Origin: Schizophyllum amplum | Lineage: Eukaryota > Basidiomycota > Agaricomycetes > Agaricales > Schizophyllaceae | Reading direction: 5' to 3' | Length of the DNA: 64,000 nucleotides | NCBI GenBank assembly: GCA_007026445.1 | Contig: VDMD01000058.1 | Coordinates: forward strand, 62,001-126,000 | In this document: piece by piece, positions 1-12,480 of the stretch | Layout: each line of letters opens with the position of its first letter | Numbering within the stretch: position 1 is the first letter of the stretch | The notes under the pieces: generated by a model | The model's input: the letters and a program-made list of their open reading frames with translations, nothing else | The model's database searches: none | Told to the model about the DNA's origin: nothing | Translations under genes and position numbers: made by a program

Positions 1-1580
1 AACCAGCTTACTCTGCAATGTATATACGCCAGAGCGAAAGATCCGGTTCCTGTCCGCTGGGTCGTCGACAAGGGCGAACGCAGAGTACTGTGCGGCTGGA
101 ATGTTGACCATCTTCGCCTTGAAGGTCCTAAAGTCATCTGCGACAGTAACCTACGCTGGTCGCATCAGTGATTCCTTGGCCAACTAAATGTTACTTACAT
201 CAACATTCCAGATGCCGAATTGCTGAAAGAGGTCCTGAAGGTGCGAGTCATTGTCTCGCAACTTCCAGTTCGTGTAGATCAATACACCGTGCTGGAAGTT
301 CTCCTTCAATGGAGCAGCGCGCTTAGCTTGGTCGTCCAACAATTCTCTAGCCCTTTGACTGTCAACATCAGATAAGTAGTCCGGGATAATCCAGTCGCAT
401 GCCCAAGCAAGATTCGGGAGCTCCAACGATGGCGGTACTAAGACGTTAGGGTGCGCTTTCCATTCGTAGGTCTCATCTTGTAGGGCCGAATCATGAAAAT
501 CAGTCGACCGTGTTTGTTCTAGGCATTGGTTCAGTCGAAATCTGGCCTAGCACGTTGGTCGACGTACCGCGAGCGGACGAAGGCCCAGACTCGGAACCGT
601 CATCGTCCGTCAACCTGTCCGGGACAAGATCTGCTTCTCAGTCAACGGAGATCAACGCTTGACAAATGAGTAGCAGTCTTGCGCTCACCTGATGGCGATT
701 CCAGAAGTGTGTGGTTCGTAGCTGCAACGTAGCCTTCATTCGACGGCAGCGTAGACGACCAAGTCTGGCTGGGAGTGAGAGCGGGACTGCACAACCGCTC
801 ACTGTTTCCCCTCAGACAAGTTTTCGACGAATCAGTCCTCTCATGCGCGAGGACGTCGTTTTCCGATACACCGGATCCGCATTGCGGCATTGTAGATGGC
901 AAACTGGGTCTTTCTGTTTCGATCGGGGCGTCAAACTGGGCGTAATGAGCGCGATGGAGTGCAACTAACCTTCTCGCGCCTTTTTATGGTGTCGAGGAGA
1001 GCGAGCATCTTGTCAGATGATGTGAGTACACGGCGAGAGACAGAAGAAGCGAGCGCACGGTCCCAAGAGGTTCGGGTCCGTTTCCCAGACAGGCGGGCTT
1101 GAGATTATTGAGCATAAAGTTGACGTTGCCCAGCATATGGGCGTATAAGCCTCTTGCTCACATGAGGTGTCTTCGAGTACTGGCAGGCTTTCTGTACATG
1201 TTAAGTCTTCGATTATGATCGACAACGTAGAAAACGCACCTATGTCTTCTTTTGTCTCATACACAGATACCTCGACAACGTTCACGCGGTCTTTAACAAC
1301 GCCCCACGCCTCGGTGCTGACTTCGATCAGCTCGCCGGGACTAATATCGAGCTCGCGCGTATGGAAGACGATATGTTTTTCCGGTGCAAAGCTCGTGAAG
1401 TAGCGCTGACAGAGCTCTATCGCATCCTATAGAGGTTATGAACGAGCACATGAGTGTCTCATTCGAAGGGTAAAGCTCTCGCGCACGCACATCATAGGAC
1501 TCCGGAGTGGGCACCACAACGCGGTGACCTTCATGGTCAAGAATGAGTAGGCCTGTTCCAGTGGGGACTATTCGAGGCAT
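1..1580 (-). CDS. Zinc-knuckle/RRM-like family protein, copy A (partial, C-terminus off window)
   Basis: Start chosen at the ATG at 1580. Exon 1 (1580-1491) encodes a segment with TGTGLLILDHEGHRVVVPTP and ends in a phase-0 GTGCGT donor. Exon 2 begins at about 1426 after CTATAG and encodes HTRELDISPGELIEVSTEAW. Further on, 426-184 holds HGVLIYTNWKLRDND, followed by a GTAAGT donor; the next exon (about 150-1) contains QYSAFALVDD and leaves the window. The order matches copies B (2040-3949) and C (34512-37112), exon by exon. By pattern the N-terminus resembles fungal ubiquitin-like beta-grasp domains (strand, hydrophobic loop, then 'EAW..V' before a final strand), and the middle resembles an RRM, with an AF.LV strand in the RNP1 position. 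Both domain calls are inference. The middle exons (about 1240-430) were not resolved. Function unknown; nucleic-acid binding is suggested by the family's C-terminal zinc knuckle, which lies outside the window in this copy. Confidence 0.6.
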
Positions 1581-2039
1581 ATCCAGCTCCCTCAATCGAG
1601 GGGATGAGGAAAGGGACGCGGCGCAATGCGACAGATGGACGTGCAAGTCAAGGACACTCTGATTCAAATATTCACGACAACGGCAGGCATGACTGCCGGT
1701 CCGACGTCCGACATCACATGCGACTGTGACAGTGTGATGTTGACTTTTAAGTTTTCCTCCACAAGCTGTCACCGATGCGTTCGTGAACCTCTCTCCAAGA
1801 ACCATAACAAGACGATACGGGAGAGAAGGCTTGAAAATATAGTCCGGCAAGCAAGCAGCGCAAGTACTCGTAAGCAACCACAAACGGGGACAAGATGACT
1901 ACCGACGTCGCTTTCGGCGCTGCGATTTGCGAAGCGTGTCCATCGTGGCGTACTCCAGGCGTACTCTGTCGCGAATAGTATCGAAGCTTGACATACGTAT
2001 GTGCAATATGTACAGTACTCTGCTGATATACACGAGAGG

Positions 2040-3949
2040 TCAAGACATATCGACATAGTAGTGCTCCTGATATGGCACCCATTGATTCTTGGCGCTGAGC
2101 CGCGCCGTGGTGTCGGGTGGTCCCAGCTGTTTCTGAAGAGGACAGCGTTCAAAGGCATGTCCTCCGCTAGAGCACAGGTCGCAGAGTAACGGCTTGAGCA
2201 TTAGATGCTGCTTGCGGCCGAAGAGAAGCTTTTGTGGCGTTGCGACATTCGTCAACTCCTCGTAGGAAGGGGCAATCTGTCGTTTCGTGAGCAATTTGTT
2301 GACTCATGAAGCAAGGATGGTCGCGAGAATGTCATCGCAAGCCAAGAGCATGCGCACCTCGTTCTGTGTAAATCCTGTTTTGAGCTTGATCATAACGTCG
2401 AACGTCAGAGGTTGACTGCCCTTCCTGCGCTCTACCTGAGTTTTCGACTGTTCGATAGCGCGCTTCTGCTTGTCAAGGGACTTATGCAGAGCGACCCGAA
2501 TGAACTCGGCAGAGTAACCCTCTGTGGGCGATTCAATGCGAAAGAAGCGAGGTCTGCAGAGCACGTCAGCGGATGTCGATTGATGAACCAGGCAGCTAAC
2601 TCACAAACCCGTCCGGTCGGCAACAGGCTTGCGCAGCATGACAAGGAGAGGGCCACGCGTGTACACAGTTGTAGCAAGCATGCACGCCTTCTGCTCCTGG
2701 CTCTCGAATACTACAAACGCCAAACGTCGCGCGGTGCCAGGCTTCTGTCGTCGAAGCTCGAAGGTTGCCAGGTCTTCAAGGACTTTGATCTGTGCAGGCA
2801 CGCGGTCGTGATAGATAACCAGAGAGCTAACAGAATAAGTAAGTACCTTAGCGCGCCGCATGCCTGTCTGCTCCTCGATAAGACGTGTCAGCAGACGCCC
2901 GGATACTCCCTTTGCCTTGATGTCGAAGTTGGTATAGAAGAGCACGGCGTGCTTGAGGTTGTCCTTGAGCAGTTGCGCTCGCGACGACTGTACTTGAAAG
3001 TGTCGGGCTGGCTCCAGCGCATGAGGATCGCAAAAGTGTTGACCTGAAGGACCCAGCTTGGTGGCCCACAGAAGCTCGTAGGTCAGAACGGCAGGGGGCA
3101 GCTCGACATCCGCGCGGGGCGTCCAGTACTTGCCTGCTCGAAGCCATAAGACGGCGCAGGAGAGGCCATTCAAAGCACTCACGCTGTCGCGCGCGGGCAA
3201 TGTCGCTCTCTAAGTCTATAGATATAAAGTTAGCGAGACCGAGTTGCGCTGTTTTAACTTCTTACCAGAATGGTCGTTGTCGTGAACGGAGTCGGAGTGC
3301 ACGTCTGGCACGAGTGAGATGGGGAGGACTCATAACAGTTATGGGGGAATACCTTCTCTCCGTCTCTTGCGAGGGGCGGGAGACAAGCTGCCTGGATGGC
3401 ATTGCACATGAGTACGATGCAAAGAAAGACGTTAGGCGGAGACTGACGGCTACGGGCGCGCTTGCGCGAGTGGGCTGCAAGATCGCAGAGTGAGAAATGC
3501 AGCACGGAATGTTTCTGAAGCGCTACGCGTACCTCCAGCATCTCCAAGTTCGGCTGAGAAACATGTTAGGCGCTTATTCAGCTCGAGTGAAGCGATCACG
3601 CACCTCGTTCATGGATGTCGCCCTCCAGTCTCACTTCGCACTTGTTGACCATCCCTTTGACCCTGCTCCAGGCCGCCGAAGTGATTTGAATCCGCTCGCC
3701 GGGGCTGATTGCGAGTTCGCGAGTGTATAGGGAGATATGAGGTCCGGGTACATCCTTCGCGAAGTTTTGTTGGCATAGAAAGATGCAGAGCTGTGTGTAC
3801 GAGTGAGTAGGGCCCAGAGTAAGGGATGCTTCTCGCACCTCGTACGTGCTCGGCGTTGGTACCACAACACGGTGTCCGTCGCGCTCCAAGATGAACAACC
3901 CGGTCCCCGTCGGCTTGCCTGGCGGTACTGGCGCTTGTGGCTGAGCCAT
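2040..3949 (-). CDS. Zinc-knuckle/RRM-like family protein, copy B
   Basis: The start is taken at 3949 (MAQPQAPV...). Exon 1 (3949-3839) encodes TGTGLFILERDGHRVVVPTP and stops at a GTGCGA donor exactly where copies A and C do. Exon 2 (about 3793-3606) carries LYTRELAISPGERIQ and ends in a GTGCGT donor. The coding stretch at 3200-2601 holds HAVLFYTNFDIKAKG and RRLAFVVFES, the RRM-like beta1 and RNP1-like strands. The last exon (about 2280-2040) has CDLCSSGGHAFERC, a perfect C-x2-C-x4-H-x4-C zinc knuckle at about 2139-2181. This is known as a nucleic-acid-binding module in gag-like and RNA-processing proteins. Exons between 3600 and 3200 remain unresolved. It is the most complete member of the three-copy family here, in tandem with copy A on the same strand. 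Exact function unknown; descent from a retroelement gag-like protein is possible but unproven. Confidence 0.6.
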
Positions 3950-4896
3950 GAGGGAACGAGATGACAGAGATCGACAGGACAAAGGAGCGGGGTACGAGGA
4001 CAATATGTCCCGGGCGACTTGGCGCAGACGGTAGGATGCAAGTCTGACGCGGAACCAAACCGCAGCAACCGGGTGACTCACGTGATCGTGACTCGCCAAT
4101 ATTCGATTTCACTCTGAAGTTCGAATTTCGGTTTAGCGCCATGGCGCGCAAGCGTGCTCCAAGACTTAGACAGGAATTGACAAGCAGGAATATGTTTCTT
4201 CCGTGGGTGGCCCCACAGAAGGGAGTGGGAAGCTCGCTAGTGATACGCAAGGCTAAGCATGTAAGGTGGGGGTCTAAGTATGGTAGTGACTCGAATGTAG
4301 GGCAGACGAGAGGAAGTGTGTGGAGGGCAGAGGCTGTATGTATATATATGTGTAAGAGAGGGAAGATGTGTGGAATACAGCAGAGAAGATAGAGCAGCAA
4401 TCCGAGTGGGGAGGGCAAGGAATGCGGAGGGCGAGCGAGGGAGAGGGCAAGCGAAGAGCGACCTTAGCGAGGACGTTCGACAGTTCGACTCGCGTTCGGG
4501 AACGGCCGAGTTCCCGCCGCCAACGTCACGTGTTATAACCCTAACCCTAGAATTCACAGGCGTGGGAAGAAACAAATTCCGCGCAAAGTCACGTGAACAG
4601 CTTTTGAGCGAGCACCCTGATAAATGGGGAGCAAGCTCCCCAATAATCAAGAGCTTATGTCGCAGAATATCGACCGAGGGAACACAGATTAGCATCGGGT
4701 ATTCAATGAACAGTGTTCCATTTATTCCGATCCATCTGAATCCGGGTCCCAGCAAGCTAATGATACAAGTAAATCATAAGTATTCCGTGAATTGCCACAT
4801 AGCTCAAAGCATAACAGGAAAGCAAAGAACGAGAGTGTACACATAAAGGTACAGTTACATAAAAATGGGTATAAGTAGTAGCTCGAGAAGCGCCAC
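3950..4896. other. Intergenic, 947 bp
   Basis: No convincing gene is seen. Stretches open on both strands at 4140-4840 lack conserved motifs. Purine-rich DNA runs from about 4320 to 4470 on the plus strand. A two-unit telomere-like CCCTAA tract lies near 4540. It separates divergently or independently controlled minus-strand genes and should include the promoter of copy B next to 3949. Confidence 0.4.
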
Positions 4897-7800
4897 TCAA
4901 AGACAGAATGTACCCATCACGTTTCGGTATGAGGAAGACGTACCGCCCGCCTGTCCTTCCGCTGCCGCCGACGCGGGGGTACTGCTATCCGACGCAGCAG
5001 CGGGCTCGCTTTTCGGCGCAGGGCGAGCTGAAAGCCTGGGTCTCGAGCCGCCCTTCGTCATCAGCGCGACCGGTATCGCGGCCTGCGCCTGGGTGTCGGA
5101 TTCGCCGCGCGCCCGCTTCGCATCACGCTCCTCCGATGCGTCCGCCTGGCGCTTGCGCTTGAGAGCAAGGTGCTCGCGAAGAGACATGACACGAGGTGCG
5201 GGCTGCGGGTCCGGAGGTCCAGCAGGCATGATCATCCCGTTCTGCATGACAAGCTGATGATCGTTCGGTGGGCATCCTTCCGCGATGGCGCGAGCGTAGC
5301 CGTTCTCTAGCGACCCCGCGAATCCGGTGGCTTGCCTAGGCGGAAGCCCGTGCTCTTGTGAAGGTGAGCGCGCAGTCGAGGGATAAGGTAGCGATGTCGA
5401 CGGTAGACCTGGGCTTGACGACGACGATTCGTTGGGAGTAGGAGGCTTCGCGATGCTTCCTGCATGTGGACCGCCGTTCGTGGGATGCCGCGCCACGATC
5501 GGCGTAGAAGGTATGGCAGACAACGGCTCCGGCGACGTGGGAGACTCGGCGATGACAGGCTCTGCGCGAGAGATGATACCTTTTGGAGAACACGTCGGCG
5601 TTATCGAGGGACGAGCAGTAGTCTTGCTGGGTATGCAGATATGAGACGGCGCGCTCGAGCGCTCTGTCGGCACTGCAACATCAGAAAAGGTAGCGATAGG
5701 AGTCGACATATGCTGTGTCGTAGCTGAGTCGGTGAGAGCCTCTGCCGCCGCGGGCGCCCACTTCACCGCTGTATCGGCCCCTGCCGTACGCCTCACAAGG
5801 CTCGTCTCGTTCTCGACGACATTCGGGGCTGGAATCTCATTTGAGAGTGTCGCTTCCTGCGCAGCTCGCTCGTGACCCGTATTCGGAGGGGATTCCGCCT
5901 CAATGGTAGGCGCACCAGCCACGAGGGGAGATGCTGAGTCTGGCGCAGTATCATGGCTTGCAACACGCAGAAGCGGCTCGACAGTCTCTTCGAACTCGAC
6001 GGCTTTGAATACGACCGGTGTGTCCGACTCCGTCCGGGGCGCCGACTCGATGTGCGCGTCTTGCTGAGGCTCCGGAGTATCTACGAGCTGGATGGTGTCG
6101 TCCTGCTGCGCTTCCGAGCCGGACCGTTTGACCTCAATGACGCGCTCGACTTGCGCAATCGGCGGCTCGACATCCGATGGTTCCGAACTCGGCGGGACAT
6201 CCATACGCTGCTCGACTAATGTACGCTCAGTCGATACACCTAGCACGACCTCTCCTGCGTCCTTCATCACGCATATGTCGTCCACGAGGTCCGAAACGAC
6301 GGCGGATGTCTCGTCCGGTTCGACTCGCGCGCTCTCCGCCTGTACATCTTCCGCGCGGTTGATCGTAGATAGCTCGAAAGCGTCATCGTGTGGCGAGTTT
6401 GGCGTCCGCGAGCCCTCGACGGGCATCTCGACACGCGGGCTGGACGCCGGCTCGTTAATAGAGGATGGTCGCTGAGGTATGTCGGACGCCTTGTCGCTTG
6501 CCCACAGCTGAAGGAGAGCCTGCGCGGCCGCCGTGTTGTCGCGCTGGGGCCGCACAGTACCAGTCGCAGATGCGTCAGCCTCAGCGGCAGTTAATGGGCG
6601 GATATCATGAGCCACTGGGACAGCCGATTTGAGCGGTACTGGCCAGAAAGGACCAGCTCGCATCTCGGAGACTGCATCTTGACGCGATGGCGGGGGTGGA
6701 GAGGCTATTCGCGCGTGCTTAGGCGCCGGTGTAGGCTCAGCCTCGCAGTCCTCCCACGGACGCTTGAGGTTGCGCTCCTCGCGCTGTACTTGCGAGCTCG
6801 CAGATGTTTCGGACGACGGCGCTGTAGTCGAAGGACCACCATCACGACCTGTTCATAGAGATGAGATGACGCAAAGAGGACAAGAGGAGCATGCATAATA
6901 CCTTGCTGATCTGGAACGCCTTGCGGACCTGCAGGCCGAGGCGATGTTCGAGGTACGGGAACGAAGACACCATTTCGCAAAGCGAGCACAAAATTCGTAG
7001 GGAGGTATCGACTAGCGACGGCGCTAGCTTCATAGTCGCCGGAGAATGAAGCCAGTCGTCGAGTAGTATGATTGTTTAGGGCAGCAGAGGGCCCGGGAGG
7101 TCGCGCTGGCGTGTGGCCGATGATCTCGATCTCGTCGCCCGAGTCAGAATCTCGCAGTGGCGCGGCCGTCTGAGGACCCTCCGTAAATGTGACAGTACTG
7201 CCGCCCACCTCTGGCATTTCTGGCGATTCGTCGGGATACTCCAGGGTATACTCCTCGTCCAACTCAGATTCTTCCGAGATGGTCGCTACAATATGGTTAG
7301 TGGGTGCGGTGTGTGGAGGCCGCTCGACATACCTTGCTCCACAGCCTCCTCTAGCGAGATACGCTTCCATACTCCATGATGCGGTACGCCTTCTCGCGCA
7401 ACGCAGCACGTCTTCCGCTGTGCATTCGCTGCCACTCCGAGCTCCGTGCAACGCGTGCATTCGACAAGGAGTTTGTCGTGGACGCAAGACACAGAAGCAG
7501 GACTGACCCCCACACTCGCAGTGTCCGCCTCCGCTCGCCCGCAGGTTGCACACGGCGCCACGCGGGATGCGAAGAGGCGTTCGAGAGAGTAGTCGGCAGG
7601 GATGTCGTACGCTCGCTGGGAAACAGGAACCTGGGTACGATCGACATCGTCTCGAGGCGCTTCGCCGCGGGGTCCTGGGTGAAGCGCGCCGGGAAGACGA
7701 CTCGTAGCTCCGCACTCCGTTGTCGGATACGCGCGCTGAGAGCTGGTCACCGTAGGATGGTGGTGAGTGGATGCGGTCGAGGGTATAACCGACGCGGCAG

Positions 7801-10800
7801 TCTGATTGCGGGCAGAGACGGACGGTTCATTCCCTACTCGAAGCGTCAATATCAAAGCGTTTTCGAAGAATGAAGAAACCTCACCTCCCCATACCGCTGA
7901 TCGCAGCTGCATTGGCATACGGGCAACCTTCGACGGTGCCGTGGAAGATATGATTTCGGGCGGCGGCGGCTGGCTCGTGTACCCGGTCGTAGGGTGGAAC
8001 CATGTGCATGAAGTTTCGTTTGCTTGAATCAAGGGAGGAGCAGGGGAAAGTGAAGGGGGAGCCACGGGCTCCGCCGACTGAGAAGCCGCACGTCCGGAGT
8101 GGGCGCGCCCTGCAGCGTCAGAGCGCTCTGCCTCAACCGCGTGTGCATGCTCCGACTGCTCTTGCTGCTGCTGCTCGGGCGCCGCTTGCTGTTGTCGCTC
8201 GGAAGTCGTTTGCCAATGCTGCTCGAGTGTCACCTGCCACTGTTGCTGGCTGGCCGCCGTCGACTGTTGCATACTCGTCATGTGTCGCATTCCCCACTCG
8301 TCTTGCTGCTGCGCCTCACGATGCCCGGCTTGGGCGAGTCGACGAGCCTCAGCCATCGCCCACTCAAAATGTTCCTGCTCCTCGCGGCTTGGCTGCGGTT
8401 TGACTGGGCGTGGTTTCTGTGCTCGGGGTCGTCGACGCTTGCGTTGAGAGGTAGATTGTTCGGTCGTATGGTCGTGCGCCTCAAGCTGAATTTGCCGAGG
8501 ATCTGCGGAGGTGGTGGCCTGTTGGGAGGGAGGGACGTACTCGACAATAGGATAGTGCCTCTGCTGCCCGAGGGTCGTCTCTCGCTCATCCCTGACTACC
8601 CGTCCCCGCTCTTCCTCTGCCGCCCTCTGTCGCTCGTCCTGGACTGCTCTATCCCGCGCCTCCTGCGCTGCCCTTTCCTGCGCCTCGCGTGCCGCCCTCT
8701 CCTGCTCCCGACCCCGTTCCTGCTTCATCGCGAGCTCTCGCGCTTCCCACACCGCACCCTCCCGCTTCTCCCACAACGTCTTCGGCCCCTCGACCATCCT
8801 CGTCCGCTCGCGCTCACGCTGCATGTCGTTCTCCCGCTGCTGCGCCCGCTCCCGCCTCTCCTGCATCACCCTCGCCGCCTCAGCAAATGCCTTCTCTCGC
8901 GCTTCGGCTTGTGCTTGCAGGTCACGGATGGCTAGTTCCCGAGTCACCTTGGAGTACTGCATCTGGCTGGAACGCGCGTCCTGAGCAAGCGCGGCGTCAG
9001 GTGCGGCAGGCGCTTGCGTAGGCTGCTGAGATCCCGCCGAAGGCTGACGAGACACCGCCACAGGCTGATGATGCTGCGCCGGAGATTGCTGAGGCGAGCC
9101 CTGCTGCCGCAGCTGTGGCGGGGGCTGATATGGAATGAAGGCAAACTGCATAGGTACGGGGGGATGCAGGTGCGGTGTGCCGTGCTGAGAGGACGGACGT
9201 GACGCGTGCTGAGAGGATTGGCGAGGTCCGTGCTGGGACGACGGACGCAACTCTGCATGTCGTGCTGCGGACTGTGAGCGCGAATCCTGCGATACGAGGG
9301 GCGCGGGACGAAAGGGGGGATCCGCGTGGTGTAGCGCCGACGCGGGAGCTGAGTTCGGAGGCAGGCGAACGAGGGAGGATTGTTCCTTCCGCGAGCTGCC
9401 GTAAGCACCCGGAGGAGGGATCAGCTGCCGCTCGCCCGCAGCGCGAAGCGGGTATCTTTGCGATTGAGTAGATGGAGCTCCTTGCGGATGCAGAGGTGAC
9501 CGTTCTTGAGCTTGAAGACGAGGTGAGCCCGCATACGCAGGAGGCGGGGGATGTCCATGCGGAGGACCCAGCGCACGTCCTTGTGGGGGAGGACGAGGTG
9601 AGTAGCCCCGATGCATCTGACGTGGCGGATAACCCTGAGGTGGGGGTGGAGGCGGAAGTGGTAGAGAGTGTGGAGGTGGTAGATGAGACGGTGGCGGTTG
9701 CTGTTCCTGATGCAGACGACCATCCATCCGAGGGGAGGGATATCCCTGTTGTGGGAGACGATTCGTCTGCGGGGGCAGAGCTTGACGATGATGGTCCTGA
9801 AGTTGTGGTCGCTGCCGGCCCGGTGATTGCGGGCCCCCCTTGTCATGTCGCTGAGCTCCATAAAGGTTCGGCGGCGCGTACGAAGGGGCGCCAGCCGACG
9901 TCGGGTAGGACCAGAACTCGCCGGACGTGGAAGGTCGCGAGAGCCCGGTGGGCGTCGGATATGAAGCAAAGGCATTGAGTCGATCGCCCCTGCCTGCTAT
10001 AGGAGGCGGACGTTCCCTCGCTGGGGGCCGAGGGCCGTGAGGGTGGACGGCTGGATGCTGCAAAGCTAACTGACGCGGGCCTCGGGAGATGTCCCTATCC
10101 GCCGGCCCAGAGTGTGGCGCAGCTTCGAATGGGGGAGGCTGAAGCTGAACGCTTCCATCTGCAGATGGTGCAGGCCTGTATGCCCTGGAAGTACGCGCAT
10201 GGTCGCCTACATCCCTTGATCGAGAAGAGCTTGTGGGCGCCTACTTGAGCGATCAGCACATGTTCTGGGGCGCTTGGAGGTAGACGCACCGGACGGAGCT
10301 CTCGAAGATGGCCCCTACCCCGCATAACATCCTCTGCGTTATGCGAATGGACTTGCCCTTGAGTCAAATGGGGGAACTGGCGCGTCTGATCTCCTGAACG
10401 CCACTGCGGACGAGACGTCTGTAAAGCGCGTCAGCTCGCATTCACAAGACCAATCAGCGCACGCACCGAGGTAGCCTCTGCGCCATTCGTAGCAGATTCC
10501 CCTTCTGCTGCCACTGGCCAGTCACGACCTTGGAGCGCGGAGACCCTGTCGTGCTTCCAAGAGCGGCGTCTCCCCATCGCATGCGTAGGCGATGTTCCAT
10601 GTGCGGATGCCGATGTTCTGCGGCCGCGTGATGGATGAGGCCGTCGCTGGGTGCTGTCGGGGTGCATGATAGGAGGAGGAGCAGGGGACGGCGACCGTGC
10701 GCGCTTCTGCCCCCGCGGACCCGCCGCATTGAACGATGGATAGACCGGTGCGTGGACCCAGCCGGTCTCTGCTTCAAGAGTCAGTTCCAAAGATGCAACC

Positions 10801-10892
10801 ACTACGAATGAGCACGTACCTGCAGCCCTTCCATCGTGCTCCTCGTCGATCCTCGTGCTCAATCTACTCTCTTCCGAAGACGCTCGTGACAT
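4897..10892 (-). CDS. Large disordered Pro/Gln/Arg-rich protein with a Cys cluster, possible nuclear regulator
   Basis: The start is at 10892 (MSRASSEESR...). A GTACGT/CAG intron follows near 10822-10773, and an intron with a GTGCGT donor lies near 10460. From about 10320 to 7330 one frame stays open for almost 1,000 codons: His/Pro/Gln-rich, then a charged Glu/Arg/Gln stretch (about 8650-8950, plausibly coiled coil), then Gln-rich. A Cys cluster near 7520-7360 has CATCGR, a later ECTRC pair and a CC pair spaced like a zinc-binding fold. Acidic exons follow, then an intron ending in AACAG near 6840, then a basic NLS-like segment (KRPWED, PAPKHAR) and a 588-codon Ser/Thr/Pro-rich tail with LALKRKRQ near its C-terminus (about 5150) to the stop at 4897. 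Nuclear localisation is inferred from the basic motifs. No family is recognised with confidence. It could be two genes if an unseen terminator lies near 7300. Confidence 0.55.
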
Positions 10893-11649
10893 ATCCGTAG
10901 GGGAAAGGAGGAGAGCGGGCTGCGCACACCGCCCATCATCTTATAGTGCAGAGCCTGAGAAGCGCGTTCCCAGGAGCGACGGAAAGAGAATAGAGCCGAA
11001 GCCGCGACGGTGATGAGAATACAAAGGGCGCGTCGAATGGGGAAATCGTTGTCTGCGTGCCGCCTCGTGCCGCTCCGTACCGCCGGTGCTTATTGTCTTC
11101 TCCGCTGACCAAGCCTGCAACGGATAATCAGTATAGGCGCGCTAGCGCGCAGCTTCTGCGCTCGGGGCAGGGCGAGCACAAGAGAACACAGGTCGAACAT
11201 CAGAGATGGTGGGAGATGGAAGCAAACCGTGAGACCAGCATCTGCGGGCGCGCTGAACCCGGATTCCAAGAACGGTAAGCTGAAAGACAGCGCCCACAGC
11301 AAGAAGACAGCACTCGATTGGTCGACAAGAAGATACGGTAATGAAGAATAAGGTAGAGTAAAGGATTAGCAAGAGAGATTATATGACTTCAAAAAAGACG
11401 GTTCAACGTCTATCAGGGTATGTGTGGGCGTTTCCGATGACCAGCGGCGCTCGTAACTTGTGAGGTAACGGAAAGCAAAGCTTAAGTCTAAAGATCGACC
11501 CAGAGGAGCAGCACGTACCGGTCATGACGGTCTCAAGAACTCACGCACTAGTTCAGCTGTGCGATACGTTCTCTCCGCCTCTTACTTCAAGGATTTTGAA
11601 GCATGGAAAAATTCGATGACCGCGGTCCCCCTCCACCCGCGTGATCGTA
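10893..11649. other. Intergenic, about 760 bp
   Basis: No supported gene. It lies upstream of the large minus-strand gene, and the stretch next to 10893 is its likely promoter. Short open frames on both strands have no conserved features. Confidence 0.4.
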
Positions 11650-12480
11650 TTAGTATCCATTGTCGAACGTGGAGTGCAAGCGCTTCACCGCATCGTAGAC
11701 GACAGTCTTCGCCTGGACATGGACTTCTACGTCGCTGGCCGGCTTCCAGCGCAGCGTGTGTGTAAGCGCCACAATTTCGTTCAGCTCCAGCACTTTTGAT
11801 ACGCTCAGCCAGTCTGGAGACGCAACGGAGGATGAGCTCGGGTCTTTGAAAGGCGTGCGAGAGGGTTGCCAAGCTGTAGTGCGGAGTCGATAAACCTCCA
11901 TTGTCGAGGGGAATGCTGGGAATGTCGAAAACCAGCCGAAAGAAGAGCATCAGCGCTTCATCTTCTGTCGTGGCAATGCAAGGCTCTGACTGAGAATATG
12001 TCATTAGTATGTTCGCGCGAGGAAATAGTAACGAAGGTACTGAACGATGATCGCTTCGAAGGCGGACACGTGGTTACTAAGCGGAAGGGCAGTAGGCGGT
12101 CGAGGAGTGGCATAGTATATGAACGAAAACGAGTAGCATATCGAACCTCACCTGAGGAGCGCGCTCATCGTCATTGAGCTTGAAGGGACGGAGTAAGCAG
12201 AAAAGCTGATGGTGTGAATCACTTGCCAGCCCATCGCGCAGACTTCAGCCCTCTCAGGCTGGAGCCGCAAGGCTACCGCAGCGCCAGTATTGCTGGAGAA
12301 GGTCCACTATAAGGCGTCTATATACATGTATATGAGGAGTGGTGACATACGCACCGGAAACTCGAAGTCCTTCTCTGCCGTCTGCCTAGCTGGCTGATAA
12401 GAATTCGCGGGCAAGTCACTAGACTCACTACGCTCCGCCCAAATGCGACGTAGAACTTGCTGGAGGTAGCAAGGTCTCTA
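11650..12480 (-). CDS. Small multi-exon protein or gene fragment, weakly BTB-like
   Basis: Sense-strand splicing can be followed from about 12480: an exon with LQQVLRRIWAERSES ends in a GTGCGT donor (about 12356). A TATAG acceptor opens an exon with WTFSSNTGAAVALRLQPERA. A GTGATT donor and TCAAG acceptor frame a 27-nt microexon (LNDDERAPQ, about 12179-12153) ending in GTGAGG. A TTCTCAG acceptor opens an exon with LMLFFRLVFDIPSIPLDN; a ~52-nt intron follows, and a last exon with VLELNEIVALTHTLRWKP ends at TAA 11650-11652. All joins keep frame. The pattern LxxFFRLxxxIPxxPL followed by VLEL is reminiscent of the C-terminal half of basidiomycete BTB/POZ proteins; this is weak inference. No ATG exon was found upstream of 12480, so it may be a 5'-truncated copy. 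Confidence 0.4.

Noticed and set aside
1..4000. Retrotransposon interpretation of the zinc-knuckle genes
   Set aside because: No reverse transcriptase, integrase, endonuclease or LTR is seen near any copy, and the genes contain several introns; gag ancestry stays a possibility only.
3609..4418. 269-codon open frame on minus upstream of copy B
   Set aside because: It overlaps exons 1-2 of copy B in another frame, and its sequence does not match the other family copies.
4540..4555. Telomere-like CCCTAACCCTA
   Set aside because: Only two units; too short to mark an interstitial telomere or chromosome end.
8099..8935. 278-codon Leu-rich open frame on plus
   Set aside because: It is the antisense shadow of the Gln/Glu/Arg-rich part of the large gene at 4897-10892.
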